Source: Gammaproteobacteria bacterium (lineage in GTDB: Bacteria; Pseudomonadota; Gammaproteobacteria; UBA6429; Thiohalophilaceae). From it: a stretch of DNA of 19,562 nucleotides. Where the stretch lies: the NCBI GenBank assembly GCA_013152045.1, contig JAADGZ010000151.1, positions 4,503 through 24,064 on the forward strand, given 5' to 3'. The translations under genes were made by a program, and so were the position numbers. Under the pieces are notes generated by a model. That model did not search any database. It was not told the DNA's origin and saw nothing but the letters and a program-made list of their open reading frames with translations. Positions 1 through 7,693 of this stretch are shown here, one piece after another; the stretch's first letter is position 1; every line of letters begins with the position of its first letter.

Positions 1-621
1 TTTTTCCATCACCGTCAGCATCAAACGCTGATCATCGGTGGCCGCCACCAAAATTGCACTTTCATCATCTATCTGTATTGCCAGAGTCTGCAAAGAGTGC
101 CGACCCCAGTCGATCAACAAGGGTTCCTGCCCCAGAGGATACTGAACCATCGGCGTCAGAACACGTTTGTCATTCGGAAAGCTGACCTGCATGTGATATT
201 TAAACACGATCGCCTGACCATTAGACAAGCCTACCGCCAGCACCGCACTTTCGGGGGTGGCCGCAGCAAAACTGCTGATCGTGGTATTTTCAGGCAGCGG
301 CAGCTGAACGCTTTTTAACAGCTTTCCAGTTGTCGTTTGCAGGAATTCTACCTGGCCTTGATCGGTAACTCGGACTGCAATTTCAGCCTGCTCTTCCATC
401 GCCAGATAGAGCGTTTTTCCACTTTCCGCAGGCAATGGATAATCAGCCACTTTTTTTATACTGGCCGAAGAAAACAATGGCAAAACAATAAATAGCAGAT
501 AGACAAAAATCAGGGTAATGGCCATGATGACGCCAATACCACCTACCGCCACCATATAACGTGCCAGCCGATCCTTGAGCTGGCGCCACTGCATATGCAG
601 ATCAGTCTTTGCTGTACTCAT
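1..621 (-). CDS. pstC: Phosphate ABC transporter permease PstC, N-terminal part (cut by window edge)
   Basis: Only the first 207 residues are visible; the frame is open to position 1. The start ATG is the complement of 619-621. The protein begins with a basic amphipathic stretch, then one hydrophobic membrane segment at about residues 22-46, then a long soluble region rich in beta-type sequence. This matches the long-form PstC of many gammaproteobacteria, which have a large non-membrane insertion after the first helix, before the permease domain; that permease domain would lie outside the window. PstC is one of the two inner-membrane channel subunits of the high-affinity phosphate importer PstSCAB. 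The call rests on this architecture plus its place downstream of phoB, phoR and pstS with a PhoB-type promoter in front. No strong ribosome-binding site is visible. The alternative is an unrelated single-pass membrane protein, which I think unlikely. Confidence 0.8.
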   Translation of the reverse strand, partial: MSTAKTDLHMQWRQLKDRLARYMVAVGGIGVIMAITLIFVYLLFIVLPLFSSASIKKVADYPLPAESGKTLYLAMEEQAEIAVRVTDQGQVEFLQTTTGKLLKSVQLPLPENTTISSFAAATPESAVLAVGLSNGQAIVFKYHMQVSFPNDKRVLTPMVQYPLGQEPLLIDWGRHSLQTLAIQIDDESAILVAATDDQRLMLTVMEK

Positions 622-685
622 GAAACGCTCGCAAGGTCAGAAAATGTAAGAATAGAAATCAAAGGAAGAAAGTATTTATGGATGA

Positions 686-719
686 AGAATAATCGCAACA
701 TATGACAGTATTGTGACAA
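686..719 (-). promoter_or_regulatory. Pho box and -10 element of pstC
   Basis: On the minus strand 719-702 reads TTGTCACAATACTGTCAT, two CTGTCAT-like heptamers separated by 4 bp, as in the PhoB-binding consensus. Ten bases further downstream lies TATTCT (691-686), a plausible -10 hexamer. In known Pho promoters the box replaces the -35 element and sits 10 bp above the -10. Activation by PhoB under phosphate limitation is inferred. Confidence 0.8.
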
Positions 720-1096
720 TTATAACAGGCCTTAATATATTCTTTGCAAATCTAATTTATTCCTTTAATTCAATTACTTGTGTGAGCAAGATATTTTCAG
801 ATGAAAATCTCAGAATTTAAGCACCCATCAAATAAATATGAATTATGACGACATGTAACAAAACTGCGAAACATAGCGAAAGATCCCTCTAAATGCTGAA
901 ATTTTCTGATAATGGTAAAAATTACTCTATTAACAATAGGTTAGAATTTTTAAATCATGCTAACATAAAACTTAGCCAGCGGTTCCTCACAAAACTCCGT
1001 TAAGTTTCCATACTTAGATTCACTCCCATCCTGGCTCCCAGGGACTCCAAACTACGTCAAGATAACAACCACCATCCATAGACTAAACTGGTAGAC

Positions 1097-1121
1097 AAAA
1101 AAAGCCCCGCAAATGCGGGGC
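1097..1121 (-). terminator. Rho-independent terminator of pstS
   Basis: On the minus strand a perfect 7-bp GC stem (GCCCCGC / GCGGGGC, arms 1121-1115 and 1110-1104) with a 4-base loop is followed by seven T residues. It lies about 29 bp after the pstS stop codon. Confidence 0.92.
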
Positions 1122-1149
1122 AGAGGAAATGAACAAAACCTGATTCTTC

Positions 1150-2121
1150 TTAATGAACTTTTCTTATTTCCTTCTTCGCTACCTTAACAGGAAGCGGGAT
1201 ATAGCCATCTTTCACAACAGTCACCTGACCCGATTTGGACAGCACCATCTTGATGAACTCACGTTCCAGCGGAGGCAATGGCTTGTTGGGATGCTTGTTT
1301 ACATAGATATAAAGGAAGCGCGCCAGTGGATAAGTGCCTCTGATAGCATTTTCCGGGGTGGCTTCGATGAAAGGCTTACCCGCTTTCTTGGCCAAAGGTA
1401 CAGCACGTACGCCTGATGTCTTGTAGCCAATACCAGAATAGCCAATACCATTGAGGGAGCTGGTGACAGACTGAACCACCGATGCCGAACCAGGTTGTTC
1501 ATTCACGCTGTTTTTGTAGTCACCTTTACATAAGGCTTTTTTCTTAAAATAACCATATGTGCCAGAAACCGAGTTGCGGCCATAAATCTGAATTTTGCGG
1601 TTTTTCCAAGAACCCGTCAGACCCAGATCACCCCAGTTGTTAACGTCTTTGGTATACCCACACTTGCGAGTTGAGGAAAAAATAGCATCGACTTCAGGGA
1701 TGGTCAGACCCTTAATGGGGTTATCCTTGTTGGCATAAACCGCCAAAGCATCAATAGCAACACGAATAGCCGTCGGCTTGTAACCATATTTCTTTTCGAA
1801 AGCTTCTATTTCTTTAGACTTCATCTTGCGGCTCATAGGACCAAGATTAGAAGTGCCTTCGGTCAGCGCTGGCGGCGCAGTTGAAGAACCGGCTGCCTGA
1901 ATCTGGATGTTAACATTAGGATAAATACGTTTGAATTCTTCTGCCCACAACGTCATAAGGTTAGCCAGGGTATCAGAACCCACACTGCTGAGGTTACCCG
2001 ATACGCCACTGGAACGAGAATAATCATTTAACCCGCTATCGACCTTGCTGCCAGCCTGCGCCTGTCCAGCAACCAATGCCGAGGCAAAAACCAACGAAGC
2101 AATCAGTTTTTTGTGAAACAT
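1150..2121 (-). CDS. pstS: Periplasmic phosphate-binding protein PstS
   Basis: A 323-residue secreted binding protein that captures phosphate in the periplasm for the PstCAB importer. Residues 1-23 are a signal peptide (basic start, hydrophobic core, AQA before the cleavage site). The mature part shows the family features: a VGSDTL segment near residue 47, an [22 protein letters not shown] region near 76-97, and an SGTYGYF segment near 190, all phosphate-loop-type motifs of PstS-family proteins. Two cysteines (in KCGYTK and ALCKGD) could form a disulfide; this is inference. The ATG at 2121 is preceded by a good Shine-Dalgarno (AAGGAG) about 8 bases upstream. It follows phoR in the same direction, has its own Pho promoter and a strong terminator, so it can be expressed in excess over the permease genes. 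Confidence 0.95.
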   Translation of the reverse strand: MFHKKLIASLVFASALVAGQAQAGSKVDSGLNDYSRSSGVSGNLSSVGSDTLANLMTLWAEEFKRIYPNVNIQIQAAGSSTAPPALTEGTSNLGPMSRKMKSKEIEAFEKKYGYKPTAIRVAIDALAVYANKDNPIKGLTIPEVDAIFSSTRKCGYTKDVNNWGDLGLTGSWKNRKIQIYGRNSVSGTYGYFKKKALCKGDYKNSVNEQPGSASVVQSVTSSLNGIGYSGIGYKTSGVRAVPLAKKAGKPFIEATPENAIRGTYPLARFLYIYVNKHPNKPLPPLEREFIKMVLSKSGQVTVVKDGYIPLPVKVAKKEIRKVH

Positions 2122-2162
2122 GGAAATATTCTCCTTAGAAATATTTTTGCAACAAAGGCAAA

Positions 2163-2196
2163 AGTGTATGCGACAAATATGACGGTATTATTACAG
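2163..2196 (-). promoter_or_regulatory. Pho box and -10 element of pstS
   Basis: On the minus strand 2196-2179 reads CTGTAATAATACCGTCAT: two near-consensus CTGTCAT heptamers with a 4-bp spacer. The -10-like TACACT (2168-2163) follows after exactly 10 bp. A weaker third heptamer (GTCGCAT) continues the 11-bp periodicity. It lies in the 154-bp gap between phoR and pstS, about 42 bp before the pstS start. Confidence 0.85.
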
Positions 2197-2275
2197 CGAA
2201 GGTAAAGATAGCATACGTAAAAATTACGCAAACACACCCCGCCAAACTTCACATATACTGCACTCGTATGACAGC

Positions 2276-3604
2276 TCAGCCGCTCAGACTTGCAACGGGG
2301 GCTGGCATGATGTCCTTTTTCAATGAAATGATGTCTTTCGGAAAATCACAGATAAAAGCACTACCTCGGCCAATTTCACTATCAATACGCAGACCTGCCT
2401 GATGCCGCTGCAGGGCACGCTTGACGATAGCCAGCCCCAAGCCCGAACCGCCAGTATGGCGCGAACGCGCAACATCCACCCGGTAAAAACGCTCAGTTAG
2501 ACGTTCAACATGATAAGGAGCAATGCCAATACCGGTATCATTCACCTCGAAATGCGCTCCCGTCTCATCCTGGTACCAACGAACCCGAATCGCTCCGCCG
2601 GCAGGCGTGTAGTTAATCGCATTAACCACCAGATTAGTGAATACGCTATCCAGTTCCCTAGGATCACCTCGTAGAAACAACTCGCTATCCACTTCAAAGA
2701 TCAGGGTGTATTTATCCTCGCCGCTGATAATTTGTGCTTCTTCGTGCAGGCTCCCCAGCATCTGCGGCACATTGACTATCTCACTGCGTGGACCTACTTT
2801 TTCATTATCCACATTTGACAAGGTAGTCAGATCGTCGGTCAACCGGCGCATGCGAATCGCCTGCTGCTGCATGGCCTGAAAAGTATGCTGCAGGCGCGCG
2901 GCATCCAGATCCTCACAATCTTCCAGCAGATTTTCCAGATAACCGTTGATTACGGTCAGTGGCGTACGCAACTCGTGGGAGATGTTAGCAACAAAATCCC
3001 GCTGCATTTCTTCCACCCTTTTGTTCAACGTGACATCGCGCACCACGACTAGCTTCTGATTATTGCCATAAGGCACGATCTTTAGTGACAGAATTTTTAA
3101 TTCGGCAATGGGCGAGGGAAAACGAACCGTTTTTTCCTCATCGCTGTTTCGGAAATATTCCATGACGTCCGGATTGCGCAACAGGTTAGTGAGACGCCGA
3201 TCAACATCCTGGGGATATTTCAACCCCAGCAGTTCACCGGCCATTTCATTCCACCACTCAATCTCGCCCTGTTCGCGTAGAACAATCACGCCCTCAGGCA
3301 ATGCCGCCGTGGATTCACGAAACCGCCCCAGCAGTTTGACCAACTTTTTGTTGCGCCGGCGTTTGCGCTGCTGCATGTGGTAAATCTCAGTAAAAATATG
3401 TCCCCACAGGCCGTGGGATACCGGTGGCGAATATTTTTTTCCCTGCCCAATCCAACGCACTAACCTGGCCAAGTTGCTGAAATACCAGGCAAACCAAAGT
3501 AGCACGAAGATCAATAATGCCATTTTGATGTCGCCAAACATTGCGCCCAGCAAACTAGCAAGCAGACCCAGGAACAGAAATTGCCAGAACTCTTTTACCA
3601 CCAT
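2276..3604 (-). CDS. phoR: Phosphate regulon sensor histidine kinase PhoR
   Basis: A 442-residue membrane histidine kinase, the usual PhoR length. Residues 6-20 and 27-43 form two hydrophobic segments with almost no periplasmic loop, typical of PhoR, which senses through the Pst/PhoU complex rather than by a large sensor domain. A basic linker (78-88) and a PAS domain (about 95-195) follow. The HisKA box holds the phospho-accepting His210 in NISHELRTPL. The ATPase domain has the N box (NLVVNAINYTP, about 325-335), the G1 box (DTGIGI) and the G2 box (GGSGLGLAI). It phosphorylates PhoB when phosphate is scarce. The gene begins 6 bp after the phoB stop, so the two are co-transcribed. ATG at 3604 is followed by GTG and is the natural start for the first membrane helix. 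Confidence 0.96.
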   Translation of the reverse strand: MVVKEFWQFLFLGLLASLLGAMFGDIKMALLIFVLLWFAWYFSNLARLVRWIGQGKKYSPPVSHGLWGHIFTEIYHMQQRKRRRNKKLVKLLGRFRESTAALPEGVIVLREQGEIEWWNEMAGELLGLKYPQDVDRRLTNLLRNPDVMEYFRNSDEEKTVRFPSPIAELKILSLKIVPYGNNQKLVVVRDVTLNKRVEEMQRDFVANISHELRTPLTVINGYLENLLEDCEDLDAARLQHTFQAMQQQAIRMRRLTDDLTTLSNVDNEKVGPRSEIVNVPQMLGSLHEEAQIISGEDKYTLIFEVDSELFLRGDPRELDSVFTNLVVNAINYTPAGGAIRVRWYQDETGAHFEVNDTGIGIAPYHVERLTERFYRVDVARSRHTGGSGLGLAIVKRALQRHQAGLRIDSEIGRGSAFICDFPKDIISLKKDIMPAPVASLSG

Positions 3605-3610
3605 GCGGAT

Positions 3611-4309
3611 TTACACCCGTTTGGAGAATCGGTAGCCGGAACCGCGTACGGTCTGCACATGCCGATCATAGTCAAATGGGGCCAGCGCCTTACGCAGGCG
3701 CCGAATGTGTACATCTACGGTGCGATCCTCAATATAGACCTGATTTCCCCAGACCTGATCCAGAAGCTGGTCGCGACTGTAAACCCGTTCAGGGTGGGTC
3801 ATAAAAAAGTGCAATAAGCGAAACTCAGTCGGTCCCAGTTTCACCGTCTTACCTTTTATATTGACCCGATGGCCAGCAGTATCAAGGCTAAGCCCTTCGA
3901 TCACCACCATCTCTTCTTCTCTGCTTGCCCCGGAACGCCGTAACAGTGCCTTAATCCTGGCGATAAGCTCTTGAGTTGAAAAAGGTTTTGTAATGTAGTC
4001 ATCCGCGCCGACGGCAAAACCTTTGAGCTTGCTGGACTCCTCGCCGCGGGCCGTGAGTATAATAATAGGCAAATCACGAGTCACTTCTTCCCGCCGCAGG
4101 CGTCTGGCAAAATCAATGCCGCTGATGCCTGGCAACATCCAGTCCAGCAACACCACATCCGGCCGCGACCGGGCAATTACATCGGTTGCCTCGCGAACAT
4201 CCTCGGCTTCGAGTACTTCGAAACCTGCCCGCGCCAGGGTAAAACCCAGCATCTCCCGGATAGCTAGTTCATCCTCAACCACCAACACTCTGGAATTATT
4301 CTTGTCCAT
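3611..4309 (-). CDS. phoB: Phosphate regulon response regulator PhoB
   Basis: A 232-residue OmpR/PhoB-class regulator. The receiver domain (1-120) shows the acidic pair at E12/D13, the phospho-acceptor Asp56 in VLLDWMLPG, and Lys108 in ITKPFS. The C-terminal winged helix (about 130-230) includes [22 protein letters not shown] and the recognition-helix region [14 protein letters not shown], ending in VRGSGYRF. It binds Pho boxes, and three candidate promoters with such boxes lie in this window, one in front of phoB itself, consistent with autoregulation. It forms an operon with phoR. Confidence 0.97.
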   Translation of the reverse strand: MDKNNSRVLVVEDELAIREMLGFTLARAGFEVLEAEDVREATDVIARSRPDVVLLDWMLPGISGIDFARRLRREEVTRDLPIIILTARGEESSKLKGFAVGADDYITKPFSTQELIARIKALLRRSGASREEEMVVIEGLSLDTAGHRVNIKGKTVKLGPTEFRLLHFFMTHPERVYSRDQLLDQVWGNQVYIEDRTVDVHIRRLRKALAPFDYDRHVQTVRGSGYRFSKRV

Positions 4310-4330
4310 ATAGTTTTCCCGCGATAGATA

Positions 4331-4348
4331 ATGACATTTTTATGACTA
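4331..4348 (-). promoter_or_regulatory. Second candidate Pho box near the phoB start
   Basis: On the minus strand 4348-4331 reads TAGTCATAAAAATGTCAT, again two heptamers with a 4-bp spacer. It lies only 22 bp from the phoB ATG, downstream of the better promoter at 4375-4408. No -10 element can fit between it and the start. It could be a second PhoB site that modulates or represses phoB, or a chance match in AT-rich DNA. Confidence 0.45.
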
Positions 4349-4374
4349 ACAATGCCTTGCCGTAGCAAGCGACT

Positions 4375-4408
4375 ATTACACCCATGCAACATGACATTGA
4401 TGTGACAG
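4375..4408 (-). promoter_or_regulatory. Pho box and -10 element of phoBR
   Basis: On the minus strand 4408-4391 reads CTGTCACATCAATGTCAT, two strong heptamers with a 4-bp spacer, followed after exactly 10 bp by TGTAAT (4380-4375) as -10. This is the same layout as in front of pstS and pstC. Confidence 0.85.
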
Positions 4409-4716
4409 ATTTAACTAAGCCCCCTTTCATCTGTAATAAACTAGACAAAACGTGAATAATCACACATTTGGGCTAGAGTCCCCTATCAAATAATATTACT
4501 TTATATATAATTTAGAACTCAGGACATATCCTGCGTAGGTTAGTTTTTGAACAGATAAGCTGAGAAAATATGCCCTTAAGCAAAACAAAACGCCGCTAAG
4601 GTGTATTTCATCACTTCGATTGGGTGAATGAAATGGGGTTCAAAAATAAATTCTATCTATTTTTGAAGAATCAATCTAACTATAACGACCATTACAAAAT
4701 AATATAAGGCATCAAG

Positions 4717-5373
4717 GTGAAACTGCTAATATTTATTGTCCTCATCCTCATTTCCCCGCTGAACCAAGCGACAGAATACCAGTATGTCAGCGACCAACTG
4801 GTGATTACCCTGCGCACAGGTCAGGGTAGTGCATATCAAATCATCCGTACCCTGCCCAGCGGCACTCGACTCGAAGTTCTTGAAATGACGGATACAGGGT
4901 ATGCCAGAGTCCGCACTGATAATGGTGCTGAAGGCTGGATTCGCTCCCAATATCTAAGTCCAGAACCCATAGCGCGTTTAAAATTGGAGGCAACAGAAAA
5001 TAAACTCAATAAACTGAAAGCTGAAAATACCAACTTGCAAGAAAAAACCAAAAAATTACGCAAGCAACGACATGAATTGGAAAACAAAAATAAAGATCTT
5101 CTAAGTCGAGTCAAGACGGCAGAAAGCCAACTCAGCCGACTCGGCGAAGTCGCCGCCAAGCCGCTCCTGCTTGACAAGGAAAACCGCAAACTGCAACAGC
5201 AGAATATTTCCCTGGAAAAGAGACTGCAAATGATGGCCCAGGAAAATCAGGTACTCAAAGATCGTTCCCAGCGCGAATGGTTTATTGCTGGAGCCATTGT
5301 TCTGCTTGGGGGTATATTCCTTGGACTTTTGCTGCCTAAAATCCGCTGGAAAAAGAAAAATAGCTGGAAATAA
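4717..5373 (+). CDS. SH3-domain membrane protein, YgiM / TIGR04211 type
   Basis: A 218-residue protein with a signal peptide (1-18, ending near LNQA), a bacterial SH3 domain (about 22-85, including VITLRTGQGSAY and GAEGWIRSQYLS), a long coiled coil (about 90-180, rich in Lys, Glu and Leu heptads) and a C-terminal membrane helix (about 189-208) followed by a basic tail. This order matches the YgiM-type family of gammaproteobacteria. The SH3 domain should lie in the periplasm, perhaps contacting peptidoglycan; the exact role is not established. The start is GTG at 4717, supported by AAGG at 4706-4709. argA follows after 16 bp on the same strand, so the two are probably co-transcribed, although no functional link is evident. 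Confidence 0.85.
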   Translation: MKLLIFIVLILISPLNQATEYQYVSDQLVITLRTGQGSAYQIIRTLPSGTRLEVLEMTDTGYARVRTDNGAEGWIRSQYLSPEPIARLKLEATENKLNKLKAENTNLQEKTKKLRKQRHELENKNKDLLSRVKTAESQLSRLGEVAAKPLLLDKENRKLQQQNISLEKRLQMMAQENQVLKDRSQREWFIAGAIVLLGGIFLGLLLPKIRWKKKNSWK

Positions 5374-5389
5374 CCAATACTAACTATTC

Positions 5390-6715
5390 ATGAGTCCAAT
5401 TTCCGATAGCAAGACCTTCGTCCGCTGGTTTCGAGATTCTGCCCCTTACATAAACGCCTTTCGCGGACGCACTTTTGTCATCGCTTTTGGCGGTGAAATG
5501 CTGGCCGACGCCCAATTCTCAAGCCTGGTGCATGATCTTGCCCTACTCAATAGTCTTGGCGTCAAACTAGTACTGGTGCATGGCTGCCGTCCACAAATCG
5601 AAACCCGACTAAATAAACGTCAGGCTCGGCTACAGTATGTCAATGGCCTGCGCGTCACCGACGATGAAGCCCTTCTCTGTGTCAAGGAGGCCGCAGGCTG
5701 CGTACGCCAGGAGATCGAGGCGCTGCTATCTATGGGCCTGACCAATTCACCGATGGCCGGTGCCGGTATCCGCGTGCTCTCCGGTAATGTTATCACCGCT
5801 CAGCCACTGGGTGTGCGCGATGGCGTGGATTACCAGCACACTGGCGAAGTCCGTCGAATCGATACGCCTGCGCTGCAGAGTTTGCTGGATTCCTCCGCTA
5901 TCGCCCTGCTCTCCCCCATTGGCTATTCCCCCACCGGGGAGATTTTTAATCTCAATGCAGAAGACGTGGCCTCGGCTGTAGCCTCGCAGCTCAAAGCCGA
6001 TAAACTGATTTATCTGGTCGATGGCAAAGGCCTGACCGACAACCGCAAGCGTCTAATTCGGGAACTCACCCTCAGCGAGGCCGAAAACCTGCTGGAGAAA
6101 AAGCATAAACTAAGCGAAAGCATCCAGCATTGCTTGCGGGCGGCGATTAAGGCCTGCGGCCAGGACGTGGCACGCGCGCATATTATCAACCGCCATACCG
6201 ACGGTGCCCTGCTGCTGGAACTATTTACCCGCGACGGTAGTGGCACCCTGTTAATGGCCGATCCCTTTGAAGACACGCGCCAGGCCAAGCTAGAGGATAT
6301 CGGCGGTATCATTGAACTCATTGCACCACTGGAAGCCGACGATATCCTGGTACGCCGTTCGCGCGAAAAGCTGGAAATGGAAATCCAGTACTTCACCGTG
6401 GTGGAACGTGACGGCACTATTATTGCCTGTGCCGCCTTATATCCTTACCTTAAGGAAAAAATCAGCGAGCTGGCCTGTCTGGCTGTGCATCCGGATTATC
6501 GCACCCAGGGCCGCGGCAACGCTCTGTTAAACTATATTGAAAAACAAAGCAGCCAACTCGGTATCAACCGCTTGTTCGTACTCAGCACGCGTGCTTCACA
6601 CTGGTTTCGTGAACACGGATTCAAGCCGGGTTCGTTGGACCGGCTTCCGGTTAAACGACGGGCACTGTACAACTATCAACGCAAGGCAAAAGTTTTTATC
6701 AAGGATGTTGTCTAA
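5390..6715 (+). CDS. argA: N-acetylglutamate synthase ArgA
   Basis: A 441-residue enzyme of the length typical for gammaproteobacterial ArgA. It transfers an acetyl group from acetyl-CoA to glutamate, the first step of arginine biosynthesis, in the cytoplasm. The N-terminal part (about 20-290) is an amino acid kinase-like domain (FVIAFGGEML; LVLVHGCRPQIETRL; NLNAEDVASAVA) that in this family binds the feedback inhibitor arginine. The C-terminal part (about 295-441) is a GNAT acetyltransferase domain, with the acetyl-CoA site in LAVHPDYRTQGRGNALL and a terminal HGFKPGSLDRLP segment. The ribosome-binding site before the ATG is weak, which suggests translation linked to the preceding SH3 gene. 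I saw no convincing ArgR box. Confidence 0.96.
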   Translation: MSPISDSKTFVRWFRDSAPYINAFRGRTFVIAFGGEMLADAQFSSLVHDLALLNSLGVKLVLVHGCRPQIETRLNKRQARLQYVNGLRVTDDEALLCVKEAAGCVRQEIEALLSMGLTNSPMAGAGIRVLSGNVITAQPLGVRDGVDYQHTGEVRRIDTPALQSLLDSSAIALLSPIGYSPTGEIFNLNAEDVASAVASQLKADKLIYLVDGKGLTDNRKRLIRELTLSEAENLLEKKHKLSESIQHCLRAAIKACGQDVARAHIINRHTDGALLLELFTRDGSGTLLMADPFEDTRQAKLEDIGGIIELIAPLEADDILVRRSREKLEMEIQYFTVVERDGTIIACAALYPYLKEKISELACLAVHPDYRTQGRGNALLNYIEKQSSQLGINRLFVLSTRASHWFREHGFKPGSLDRLPVKRRALYNYQRKAKVFIKDVV

Positions 6716-6827
6716 ATAAACAACCCCGCCGCAAACGGCGGATTATTAAGTAGTTGTCTGCCGATGGGTTTTGCTCCGCTCTACCCATCCTACTATTTTC
6801 GCTGCAAACAGCGGGGAATTAAACCCA
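6715..6827. repeat. Dispersed palindromic repeat, copy A
   Basis: About 113 bp, closely matching 15368-15482 in the same orientation. The ends are CCCCGC and GCGGGG in inverted orientation, and the middle has an internal palindrome GATGGGT ... ACCCATC. It starts at the argA stop codon and ends 5 bp before the dam ATG. The left end can fold as a 6-bp stem (6726-6731/6736-6741, loop CAAA), a possible weak terminator of argA. The family looks like a REP- or MITE-type non-coding element; no transposase is nearby. Confidence 0.85.
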
Positions 6828-6832
6828 AAGAG

Positions 6833-7693
6833 ATGAAAACAACGCTCCCGGCCAAGACAGACTCGGCCAGCATCCGGCCCTTTTTAAAATGGGCCGGCAA
6901 CAAATACCGAGTCCTTAAACAGATCAAGGCCCTGCTCCCGCAAGGACAGCGCCTGATCGAACCCTTTGCGGGTTCTGGCGCCCTGTTTCTGAATACCCAG
7001 TATCCGAACTACCTGCTCTGTGACACCAATGCCGATCTCATTAGCCTGTATCAACATCTAAAACAGGAAGGCAACGTTTTTATCCGTTACTGTAAGCCGT
7101 ATTTTAACGGTAAATACAATAATCCCGAGAGTTATTACAGCCTGCGTAAAAAATTCAATACAACGAACAATGTTCGTCAAAAAGCGGCGTTATTCCTCTA
7201 TCTCAACCGGCATGGCTATAACGGCCTCTGCCGTTATAATTCGAAGGGTGGTTATAACGTCCCCTTCGGGCGCTATGTGCGACCTTATTTCCCGGAAAAA
7301 GAAATGCTGGCCTTTCATCACAAAGCACAATCAGCAAATTTCAAACTCTGTTCATTTGAAGAGTCGTTCAATCTTTCTCGCAAAGGCGATGTAATCTATT
7401 GTGACCCGCCCTATGTCCCATTGTCTGACAGTGCCAACTTTACCAGCTACAGTAGTGGCGGATTTGATCTGCAACAACAACACACACTGGCGCAACTGGC
7501 TGAACAACGCCGAGACGATAAAATTTCGGTTCTCATTTCAAATCACGATACCCGTTTCACACGAGATATCTACTGCAATGCCAATACGCTCAGCTATTTT
7601 AAGGTTCAGCGTTCTATCAGTTGTAATGGTCAGAAACGCAAGCAAGCCGATGAGGTTTTGGCTCTATTCGACTCTCAGGATAAGCGATCGTGA
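6833..7693 (+). CDS. dam: DNA adenine methylase (Dam family)
   Basis: Starting at ATG 6833 the product has 286 residues, close to the usual Dam length. An in-frame upstream ATG at 6764 would add 23 residues, but these are translated from repeat copy A and are not family-like, so I reject it. Residues 17-24 (FLKWAGNK) form the N-terminal motif, 43-49 (EPFAGSG) bind S-adenosylmethionine, and 191-194 (DPPY) is the catalytic motif of N6-adenine methyltransferases. The expected target is GATC, inferred from family. Dam marks DNA for mismatch repair and replication control. The stop overlaps the GTG start of the following cytochrome gene by 4 bp, implying translational coupling with a functionally unrelated gene. 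Confidence 0.9.
   Translation: MKTTLPAKTDSASIRPFLKWAGNKYRVLKQIKALLPQGQRLIEPFAGSGALFLNTQYPNYLLCDTNADLISLYQHLKQEGNVFIRYCKPYFNGKYNNPESYYSLRKKFNTTNNVRQKAALFLYLNRHGYNGLCRYNSKGGYNVPFGRYVRPYFPEKEMLAFHHKAQSANFKLCSFEESFNLSRKGDVIYCDPPYVPLSDSANFTSYSSGGFDLQQQHTLAQLAEQRRDDKISVLISNHDTRFTRDIYCNANTLSYFKVQRSISCNGQKRKQADEVLALFDSQDKRS

Larger units (their letters stand above)
622..1149. other. Intergenic region between pstS and pstC (528 bp)
   Basis: This AT-rich stretch holds the pstS terminator (1097-1121) and the Pho-type promoter of pstC (686-719). About 65 bp of leader separate the -10 hexamer from the pstC start. Between about 720 and 1096 I see no convincing coding frame, tRNA or known RNA family. A PhoB-like pair of heptamers at 845-861 has the wrong spacing. 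Confidence 0.7.
4310..4716. other. Divergent intergenic region phoB / SH3 protein (407 bp)
   Basis: The left part holds two Pho boxes of phoB (4331-4408). On the plus-strand side, a TATAAT at 4506-4511 has no recognisable -35. Two hairpins can form in the presumed leader of the SH3-argA unit: arms 4605-4614/4624-4634 (one bulged base) and a perfect 10-bp AT-rich stem 4639-4648/4658-4667. No gene is seen here. Confidence 0.6.

Noticed and set aside
97..318. Plus-strand open frame of 73 codons
   Set aside because: It is antisense to the PstC N-terminal domain, which has consistent membrane and context support.
845..861. PhoB-like heptamer pair in the pstS-pstC gap
   Set aside because: The two heptamers are separated by 3 bp, not 4, one is poor, and no -10 follows at the right distance.
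4506..4511. TATAAT upstream of the SH3 gene
   Set aside because: It is a perfect -10 hexamer, but I find no -35 at a proper distance in a very AT-rich stretch, so I do not call a promoter.
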